From Saccoglossus kowalevskii (Eukaryota; Hemichordata; Enteropneusta; Harrimaniidae), in the NCBI RefSeq assembly GCF_000003605.2, contig NW_003134341.1, forward strand, positions 284,440 to 295,136: 10,697 nucleotides of DNA, given 5' to 3'. Shown here piece by piece: positions 1 through 9,100 of this stretch. The notes beneath the pieces are model-generated. The model worked only from the letters and a program-made list of their open reading frames with translations. It searched no databases and was not told the DNA's origin. The position numbers were made by a program, and so were the translations under genes. Every line of letters begins with the position of its first letter. Position 1 is the first letter of the stretch.

Positions 1-775
1 TTTGATACTTGGTGTATATGTACCTTGGGTAGACCTCTCTCAGATTTGTTCATTTCATGATGATATCTTCAATTCTCTAATTTTGGTGAATATTTTTGTC
101 ATTTTTAGTAAAAAGTGATATTTTCGACTTCTTGTTGAAAACCGCAAGTGCAATTGCTTTGATATTACATATATAGGTACTACATGTGGACCTCTCTCAG
201 ATTTGTTCATTTTGTAATGATATCTTTAATTCTCTAATTTTGGTGAATATTTTTGTCATTTTTGGTAAAAAGTGATATTTTCGACTTCTTGTTGAAAACC
301 GCAAGTCCAATTGCTTTGATATTACATATATAGGTACTACATGTGGACCTCTCTCAGATTTGTTCATTTCATGATGATATCTTTAATTCTCTAATTTTGA
401 TGAATATTTTTGTCATTTTTGGTAAAAAGTGATATTTTCAACTTCTTGTTGAAAACCGCAAGTCCACTTATTTTGATATATTATATATATAGGTACTACA
501 TGTGGACCTCTCTCAGATTTGTTCATTTTCTAATGATATCTTCTGTTCTTTAATTGCCATGTGCATTGCTAACAGCAGAGCTATCTCAGTCGACAGGCTG
601 CTTGTTAGTTTTTCTGTTGACTTTGTCGAGTGGAGCTTGTCATACAAGTTGTCCGTGTCAACTTTTTGCTTTTTGGACTTCTTCTTGAAAACTGCAATTC
701 TTATTGCTTTGATACTTGGTGTCGGACCTCGTGTAGACCTTACTTAGATTTATCCGCTTTGTGATGACATCTCTG
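1..775. repeat. tandem array of 157-159 bp units, with one long divergent unit
   Basis: Counting from the recurring GACCTCTCTCAGATTTGTTC, units start at 32, 189, 346 and 505, with a degenerate restart (GACCTTACTTAGATTTATCC) at 736. Bases 1-31 are the tail of an earlier unit, so the array runs past the window's left edge. The first two full units differ at about 6 of 157 positions, which points to recent amplification or homogenisation. The fourth unit is 231 bp, with a different middle (about 550-660), and it shares with the others only its head and its tail (CTTCTT.TTGAAAAC.GCAA ... TTGCTTTGATA). The tail (TTTGATACTTGGTG at 706) is matched by the window's first bases. I think this derives from a dispersed repeat common in mollusc and brachiopod genomes, but that rests on memory. 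No coding function is seen. Confidence 0.9.
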
Positions 776-2640
776 CCTGTATTAATCATGTTAAAATTAC
801 AGATGTACTTAATACCTCTTGGGATACATATGCATTTGTTTTGTGATAAAATGGTGACCATTTTAATGCTAAATTCATAAAAATTAAATATTTTTTGTAG
901 GCTTTAATGTCACTTTGTTTTACAGATCTGATTCAAAATGGCTGATTGCTGTAGCAGTGTTGTGTCTTTGTCATGTTTGGACTAATCAAATTGAAACTTA
1001 ACATGTAGCACTTAAGCACATGCATTTGTTTCGCAATCCAATATTGAAGATGGCCAAATGATTCAACATTTCTGCCGGGTTTCAGTTTTGTCATTTGATA
1101 TTCCCAAAAGCTAAAATTTGAAAGACATCAAAAAAATGATTTATCAAGATAAATTTTAAAACCAACTACATATCCATCTGATCAGTGAATCACAAGAAAT
1201 TGACACAGTTAATAAAAATAATTACAATCTGCAAATTTTAAATTTTACAAATAAATTTTATGTCACGATAAAAGGAAGAACATCAACATCATTTGTATAT
1301 CCTCCGTTGTTCAAATGTTGGTTTGTGTCCTCTACATGTTGTTGTTTTGTACATTACTCCTGACTTTTTACAACACTGCTGCGAATGATTATACAAACTC
1401 ACCAACGAGCAAATTATATTTCATGTAAGCAAAGGAATCATTTAGTATGGCCTTGTGATAGATATTCTTAGCTAAGCCATATAATGGAGACAGACCGTAT
1501 GTTATAAATTACAGGGAATTTGTGTAGTATTATTAAAGAACAACAGGTATACAGCAGAGAAAAAAAATAAAATGCCAAAGGTTTGGGAGATGAATTGATG
1601 CTTCACTAAAGTGCTGGTGCTGAATATAAACAACTCAAATATCATCAGCTTTATTGTGTGTCTGTAGGTGTCAGTTTAAACACGTTATTATGACTAAAGA
1701 ACGTTGTGTCAGGCAGGAACTTTGTTTGATTGATTCTGGTTCCGCATGTATCTGTTAACTGTCAAATTTCTTTTAAACTTCATACTAAGACAATACAGAG
1801 TGTCATACATATGTATACAATATGCATTTTGATCAAAAAATAGATGCACATGCATTGGGTTTCAGTTGCACAGTTATTAATTCCCGTTCAGATCAAAAAC
1901 AGTGACTTATGCTGTGGTATTGACATCACCCATGATAGGTAACGTCAATTTGTTTTGTGATTTAATTAATGATGTTCTATTGACGAATTTTGTTTGAATT
2001 TGGTACAAATAATGGTTTGGATATACTCTTCAATGTTTTGATGAAAATTAACTGACTGGTAGCCATTTTGTCTTCAAAAAAAATCTTTGTATTTTAACAT
2101 GTCTTGTTTCTCAGGCATGCCGACATCTATTTTACATGATTAGATTTTGTACACTACTCCTAGATATTTACTTGAAAAATCTCCTGAGCACATTTCTTTT
2201 AGGTCTAGCCTTAATTTTTTCTGCGTAAGTGTAATATATTCATAGAATTTCTTCTCACATCAGAAATCATTGATTATAATGTACTCAGGTCGATTACTTT
2301 GTAATAGTAAATTTCAATCCAATTCAAAATGTCTTGCATCTATAATACTAAATTCCTTGATCTAAGAATCTAATTTAACATAATCACATCTAACGCATGA
2401 TGTGTTATTGGTCCTGTTGCTAGTCATGTGTTATCTTAATCAAATAATAACTATTGAAGATTCCTCCATAAATTTGTCCTGAATCTAAGTCTTTATTAGG
2501 TTATGTGAATTTACATTCCAATAGTTTATTGAGTTTGTTTGAACTAAGTATTGTTGATGTGTAATCGTATGAATTGCTGAGGCTGTCTAGAAGAATTTAA
2601 ATGTGCGATATGATGTGAATGACATATAATTTATGCACAC
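776..2640. other. AT-rich non-coding stretch, 5' of the first recognised exon
   Basis: I see no gene, RNA gene or convincing exon here. The stretch is probably intron between the unseen first arrestin exon(s) and exon A, or 5' intergenic sequence. It holds traces of old repeats: TTTTGTACATTACTCCT at 1345-1361 recurs with one change at 2145-2161, and several AATGGC/AATGG.. phrases (936-943, 1048-1056) look like degraded dispersed-repeat sequence. The beta-arrestin N-terminus (a GTRVFKK..PNGK-like peptide before a donor) was searched for by eye on the + strand and not found. Confidence 0.6.
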
Positions 2641-2647
2641 TGAATAA

Positions 2648-2972
2648 CATATCACATAATGATGTATGCTTATCACTTAATGATGTATGCATATCACATA
2701 ATGATGTATGAATATCATATAATGATGAATGCATATCACATAATGATGTATGAATATCATATAATGATGTATGCATATCACATAATGATGTATGCATATC
2801 ACATAATGATGTATGCATATCACATAATGATGTATGCTTATCACTTAATGATTTATGCATATCATTATGATGTATGCATATCACATAATGATGTATGCAT
2901 ATCACATAATGATGTATGCATATCACATAATGATGCATGCATATCATATAATGATGTATGAATATCACATAA
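2648..2972. repeat. 21-bp satellite, about 15 copies
   Basis: The unit is ATGATGTATGCATATCACAT plus A, 21 bp, repeated about 15 times with point variants (CTTATCACTT, AATATCATAT, GATGAATG). One unit near 2862 lacks two bases, which shifts the frame of everything after it. Because the period is a multiple of three and the unit has no stop in several frames, both strands carry long spurious ORFs (2659-2961 on +, 2597-3025 on -), made only of repeated MYAYHI-like or HHYVICI-like peptides. Each unit contains the 8-bp palindrome TATGCATA. Degenerate relatives of the unit are visible from about 2605. It ends about 117 bp before exon A, so it sits in the intron upstream of that exon. Confidence 0.95.
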
Positions 2973-3089
2973 GTATGTTTGTTCACTACAAAATATACAT
3001 GTAGTGATGGCCACTCTCTGAACATTTGACCTTCAGTGTTCTTGTACTATATACACATAGCCTTATGGTAATTTCTTTGTTGTTTTCAG

Positions 3090-3150
3090 ATTACTACATA
3101 CCTTGGTAAAAGAGACTTTGTTGATCACCTTACACATGTGGACCCAGTCG
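3090..3150 (+). CDS. ARRB1: beta-arrestin exon A (start of N domain, polar-core Asp)
   Basis: The exon follows TTGTTGTTTTCAG and ends at CGG|GTAAGTAT, a near-perfect donor. It reads [20 protein letters not shown] plus the first base of a split Asp codon that is completed in the next exon. It matches beta-strand II of the arrestin N domain ([10 protein letters not shown] in vertebrate ARRB). The Asp at 3114-3116 is the equivalent of ARRB1 D26, one of the buried charged residues of the polar core that keeps arrestin inactive until receptor phosphates break it. The exon begins in phase 0, so the missing upstream exon should end with a complete codon, normally the Lys of a PNGK-like sequence. With only 20 full codons it is too short to be found by ORF length alone. 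Confidence 0.93.
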
Positions 3151-6100
3151 GTAAGTATATATATGAATTATTTGAATTATTTTATGAATCACAAGACAGC
3201 TAATTATTTGTAATTCAAGTATTACACTTGACTCCTATGCATGGTGTTTTTGTAAATGCACATAGATTTATAAATGTTCATTTCTGGTACAAAATTTGTC
3301 AATCTTGTACGGACACTTCAAATCTTTATGGTATGAACTATTTAATTGGTTCCCTTTGTTCATAGAAGAAGTACACTGATTGGTGCATTTGCTAGTTGCT
3401 GAATAGCCACAAGTACTTTCACTGAGGTCCTAAGGAGTCTCATCGACTTCCAATGGAATGCTTGCTATTAACAGTTACTTTCTCTGGGCTCCTAGGGGAT
3501 CAAATATACTTTTACTGGGGTCCTAGGGAGTCACAGTGAGTTTTGTTAAATTTTTTTCTCACAAAAATTGTTAGTGAGTTTAAAGTAGTTTTCAACATAG
3601 AGGAAGATACTAGTAGTTACAAGCAAAAACGTTTTTCAATTGTAAAAACATAAAACCTCATACATGTATGTACAACAACTTTAATATGTGGCTTTTCATT
3701 GCGATTGTAAAAGTTGTTGTTAAACTGATAAGCACCACACTATTATTAGGTTATCAATTTAATCCAGATGTAATTTTTATTTATTTTTAGCTCTGTAGCT
3801 CATTAATATTCCTAAAAATATTAGTCTTACTAAACCTAATGGTAGTGATTACAACCGTTAAACCATGGATCATTAAATAATGCCATTTACTAATTAGAAA
3901 CAAAAAAATGATTGATTCAGCTATTTTAATCAGCTTGGGTAGTCCAATTTTAAATTCAGCAAATACAATCAACTTAGGGGTCCTTTGATAATTTTTTCTC
4001 GATTTGCTGAATATTTATGTCTTCAACTTAATGCTGCAAGTAAAATGAAAAAAAAGAAAGAGAAAATTAGTTTTTTTAAAAAGTAGTAATTTCTTGTGGG
4101 AGGTTATTTCAATATTCAAGATGTCTGCAGTTCCAGAGAGCTTTTGTCTGTAGAGGGCGCTCTATCCATATTTTGTCATTGGAGTATTCTTTGACAATAC
4201 TTTGTTACCTTGCAACACACCGCTTACATTTTATAATAAATTATTACAAATATGTTTTTCACCTTTTCTTCTTTTCAGTGTCATTTAATGTTTTATACTA
4301 TGTGAAATGTAATCTCGTAATCTAGATGGAAAGCAATTTTGTTTTATTTTGATGTATTGCACTTTTCATAATTATAATTATATTAATTATTGAAAAGAAA
4401 ATGCACAACACTTTTTAAAATGAAAGTCTGACTATTACCAAATATTTATTAAAATTAATGAAATGAAAATAATTTATTCTTTTTATGTACTCAAACAATC
4501 CTCTTCATTTGCATATTTGTTTTATTGTACAAAATACATGATGGTTTTGCTTGGTGCGACCCATGATGGTTTTTGTTTTTCACCCATTTAAATTATTTTT
4601 GCAGTAAGTGAAAATGTGTTGCTAGTTTTTTCAATCAATCATGCGATTGTACTAGATTTAGCTAGCTCTTGTAATCCATCATACTCACTCTGCCACCTTT
4701 TCAACTTGTTTAGTTTTCATTTATTTTTAACATTATTCATTTTGCCCCTGGCTATATTCAATAGCTTAATTTAATTATTTAATTAGCTTTCTTTCTTCAT
4801 TGTTTTTTGTCCAGGACATTTTAATGGTGAACCTGTAATGAATTTTTTCTCTGGTCTTGTATTTCTTTAGATGTCATAATTTTGGTGTAACATTTTTCTG
4901 TCATTTCCAAATGAGGATAATTATTCAGTACATACATGTCTGGGTCAAATAAAAATAAAAAAATATGTTTAATTAATGAAAGATGGAAAAAATCAACTTT
5001 GGCACTTTGGCATTAAACAAGGTAATTACTGCCAATTAAGCTGATACATTCTTCATGTAATTTCACTTAAATGTTCCAAAATGTTATGCATGGCTCAATT
5101 CACGGCCAATGAACGCAACAGAGCATTACTGTATTGTCTGATAATGCATTGCAACATTGTAACTCAATCTCCAAACATTGGCGTATATATCTTATTGCCA
5201 TCTCTTAATTAAAGCCTTCATCAGTAATAACAATTATTATTCATAATTATTAAGACAAAATAAAACAAAATGTTTTTTTGTTTTATTTTCAAAGATGGTG
5301 TTATTTTGGTGGACCCTGAATACTTGAAAGATCGTAAAGTCTTTGCACATGTGTTAGCAGCATTTCGTTATGGACGTGAGGATTTAGACGTACTGGGGTT
5401 AACTTTCCGAAAGGACCTTTATCTTGCGTCTATGCAGGTCTATCCCCCAATCACAGAAGAACAGAAACCACTAACAAGACTACAAGAAAGACTGATCAAG
5501 AAACTGGGGCCAAATGCTCATCCTTTTTACTTTGAGGTTTGTATGAGTAATTGATTCATTTCATATAAATAGCAGGAGTGGTATAAAATACAGATGTATG
5601 TGACATCTTCATTGTCTTTTGAAAATGTTACAAACTAAGATGTACAAATGGTTAATATGTGTAGTAGTGTCATACTCTTGATATGAAGCTGTAAAGTATA
5701 GACATATTATTACAGCAGATGGATTTAACATATTCTTACTGTGCATTCTTTTATCACACTCGTATTTCGCTGCTGAGTGTCTGTATGGAATGGCGAGCAG
5801 GTGTTAATGGACTCAAGGATTTATATGTACCTTCCCGTAACTGTGTAATTTTATACACTAAATTGACTACTTTCACAATTGTGAATGGCACTGTTCAATT
5901 TTAACCAAAAGTGACTATTCATCTATGCACCTCCCTCCCCAAACATCAAAAACTTTATGTTCCAGTTTCAATATGTTGTTTTCAGACTTCTAATGTTAAT
6001 TTTTGTTGAAACTGACACATAATCCCTACAATCACCATGCATTTTAATTTCAGGTAAACAAATTTATTTTACACACATTGTATTAGTTGAATGGAACCCA

Positions 6101-9100
6101 CAGTAAACATGACATGAATATGTCACTTTAATTAGGGTTAAATATTCAATCAGTTATAAATTGCAAACAAACATGCACTACATAAAATACATTGTTTATT
6201 TAAATCTAACCTCCTTGATCTGCAAATGTAAAGAGACAATACAAATCAGCACTGCTAAATGATGTAATAAAAACATTCTTCATAGTTATAAAAGTTACTG
6301 ATTATTAAAAAGTAAGGACTTGAATTATTGATTGCGACATGTTATTTAAAAACAGGATCACGTGTAATTTCAATCATCACGACTGTCTCTTGAATCTTAT
6401 TGATTTATACATTCAATTTACAGCTGCTGTCTGAAGATTTATTCTCTAGTTATTGCATTATCTTTGCAACTTTTCCTCAATAAATGTGCAAATTGTTTGT
6501 AAACTGTTACATACTTTTCTGCAGGTACCTAAGAATTCTCCTTCATCAGTAACACTACAGCCAGCCCCGGGTGACACTGGAAAACCTTGTGGTGTTGACT
6601 ATGAACTAAAGACTTATGTGGCTGACTCTATTGATGAGAAACCCCACAAGCGTAATTCAGTTCGCTTAGCCATACGTAAGATTACGTATGCACCTTCAAC
6701 ACCCGGCCCGCAACCCAGCGTAGAAGCCAGTAAAGAATTCATGATGAGTACTGCTCCCCTCCACCTCGAATCATCTTTGGATAAAGAGGTAAGATTATAA
6801 ATTTATGGATGATTTTCAATATATAAATCAGATTTCGAAAATTTAAAATAATATAATTTATTGTAAAACTAACAAATTTTGAAAACTTTACTGAGAATCA
6901 CATCGTATTTGAACTGTTGATTCATCATTCCATTACTTGGGTTCTAGGAAGTCACAAGGACTTTCACTGGGTTCCAGGGAGTCGCAGTGAATTTCACTAG
7001 GTTCTAGGGAGTTGCAGTTACTTTCAGTGGGGTCATAAAGAATCACAGTTCCTTTCGCTGGGATCCTAGGGAGTCAAAAGTGAATCAATTTACAGTATAC
7101 TTGCAGTTCCATTGCGGTAAAACATGCATATTTCTTTCATGTGGAGAACCCTCCTACGTAAATACAATTGTTCTGCTCTCAATACGGGTAATAAGTTTAT
7201 CGTTGCTATTTCCATTCATCCTAAACCCTTGAAAGTCGCCTCCTTTTACCAAGTATTTTGCAGTCACAAGGTTATTTTATCTACTTGGAACACATTCCAA
7301 AATGTACTTGTTGAGATTTAATAAATTGCCATAGCAACTATGTTTTTATTATTCACTTGTACATAGAACACTTGTTGACCTTGCTGTGTGTTAGAGTATA
7401 TTTTATTACTTACATGTGATATGCATGCACAATTAATGTTTTTTTTGAAACGTGCAGCCACACGTCTCAAGATAGATGTGACTAGCCTTTATTTTATTTT
7501 CCATCTGACTTTTATTTATTCGTCTCACATCGATGTTATGCAAATGTTTCAAAATTGTATATGCTGGTTTTGACATGTTAATAATAATAATATTATAAAA
7601 TCTGTATTAGAAGCCGTGGCTTCTATTGAAATGCTACAATGCAACAGAGGGGATGCGGCTTCTATTAGAACATCTACAGATATGAGAAATAGTGAATTTT
7701 GGATACTCAATAGGTGCAGCTTCTAACAGGAATGTGGCTACTAATACAGATTTTACGCAGTAATAATTGTTAGATTACCCATATTCTTATCGATGTAAAA
7801 ACAGTTTTTATTTATTTTCTACATCTTTTTTTTTGATAATGCATTAAATTTGGGTGAAATTTAAGTATGGCACTCAGAGTTGATAATAATATTAAATAGA
7901 CTATTAAATTGGCTTGTCTCGTCTGATTTCTATCATATTTCAGCTAGTGTTCTTGTTTTTTTCTAATTAGGGAGATTTATATTACAAGGGAGAAATAAAT
8001 AATTGAAAAAAAAAATGTTATTTTGAAAATTGTCTTTTGAAAATATATTTTTTTTTTAAGCTTCTCAAAATTAGGATGGAGAGTTAGCATAGCTAGACAA
8101 AAAGTCTGCAATGTTCATTTTGTTTTCAATGCTTACTTTTCTTGTGGTTACATATATTTTTTTTTTTGCAGATGTATTACCATGGTGAAAGCATTGCTGT
8201 GAATGTACAGATCACAAACAATTCAAATAAAACGGTGAAAAAGATTCGGATATCTGTGCGGCAGTTTGCTGATATCTGTCTTTTTTCTACTGCTCAGTAC
8301 AAATGCCCTGTAGCTGTGCTGGAAACTGAGTAAGTATATGTTTAGTAATAAAGTAAAACATGTTTGAAACAAAACAACAGAGGTACTGAACAAAATGTTT
8401 ATGCACAAGGAATGAGAATATATTTTTAATGATGCAAGCTGAAAAATGAGATTTTGACAGAAATGATTTTCAGTAAAGGTAGTAAAGAAATTCCTCACCC
8501 CTCGTAAAGTATGCTAGTTTGCATTGCATGGCTTTGAAAGAGAAGTTTGGTACACAACACCATGCATTAACATGAATGCCCTTATGTTTTATCTGCCAAT
8601 GATTTCTTAAATGGGATATCTGTATATATTGCTTGACCATGATCTTTAAAAAAATGAAATATTAGACCGCAACAACATTTATTTTTCTGGTAGTGAAGAT
8701 GTGTATCAGTTTAAAATGATTGAAAAGTTTTTTGTCAGAGTTTTAGAAATAATGAAAGAAAAAATCAGTTTTCAGGAAAATCAAATATTTTAATGAAAAA
8801 TAGCATGTCACCTGTTGAAAAGCTCCACAGACGCATCAAATTCAGTAGAAAATAGGAGTCACAAGGCAATGTGTTAAACAATAACAATTATAAAATCAAT
8901 GTGCTTCAGCACGATTTTTTTGAAAATCAATTTACTAGAAATGCTTTTCTTTTTTCCCCCCAGCCTGATTTCTTATTACCTTGAGTAGGTGCATAATTCT
9001 ATGGTGGTTTTATCATGCTGTTTAATAGTGTATCATTAAGCAAAGTGCTTCATATCATGTAATTGGTTCAAGAGACATTTTCAAAAGTAGCATCAAACTC

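Larger units (their letters stand above)
3151..5294 (+). other. intron 1 (2144 bp)
   Basis: The intron runs from GTAAGTATAT to TATTTTCAAAG, in phase 1. It is very AT-rich and holds, in order, a 31-bp minisatellite (3415-3538), an 11-bp inverted repeat (3954-4012), a TGTAGAGGGCGCT motif (4149-4161) and an AT-rich hairpin (4363-4396). CATGATGGTTTT occurs twice within 30 bp near 4537-4580. No other exon or gene is recognised. Confidence 0.9.
6789..8171 (+). other. intron 3 (1383 bp)
   Basis: The intron runs from GTAAGATTAT to a T-run and TTTGCAG, in phase 0. It carries the second array of the 31-bp minisatellite (6930-7082) and a 160-bp inverted-repeat element (7596-7755). The part between them (7100-7580) has only meaningless open frames. 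The rest (7760-8150) is AT-rich with several T and A runs. Confidence 0.9.

Noticed and set aside
502-747. 81-residue open frame on +, starting MDLSQICSF
   Set aside because: It lies entirely inside the long unit of the tandem repeat array, and the other units do not keep the frame open. No family resemblance.
658-861. 67-residue open frame on -
   Set aside because: It overlaps the repeat array end and shows no recognisable domain or codon pattern.
1556-1580. Possible first arrestin exon ending MPK before a GT at 1580
   Set aside because: The peptide (AEKKNKMPK) does not match the conserved VFKK..PNGK end of the first exon, and the donor (GTTTGG) is poor.
2648-2972. CRISPR-like regular array
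   Set aside because: The units follow each other with no unique spacers, and the sequence is animal. It is a simple satellite.
3787-3972. 61-residue open frame on - in intron 1
   Set aside because: Short, AT-rich chance frame with no known similarity; sits in an intron.
5719-5904. 61-residue open frame on + in intron 2
   Set aside because: No similarity to arrestin or any known family, and the flanking exons join in phase without it.
7124-7573. Two open frames on + in intron 3 (7124-7321, 7388-7573)
   Set aside because: No recognisable domains and no in-phase splice sites joining them to exons C and D; composition is like the rest of the intron.
8172-8333. Separate small gene starting at ATG 8172 or 8142
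   Set aside because: The ATG directly follows a splice acceptor and codes for an internal arrestin residue; the stop is the intron donor TAAG. It is exon D.
8223-8498. 91-residue open frame on -
   Set aside because: It is the antisense shadow of exon D plus adjacent intron.
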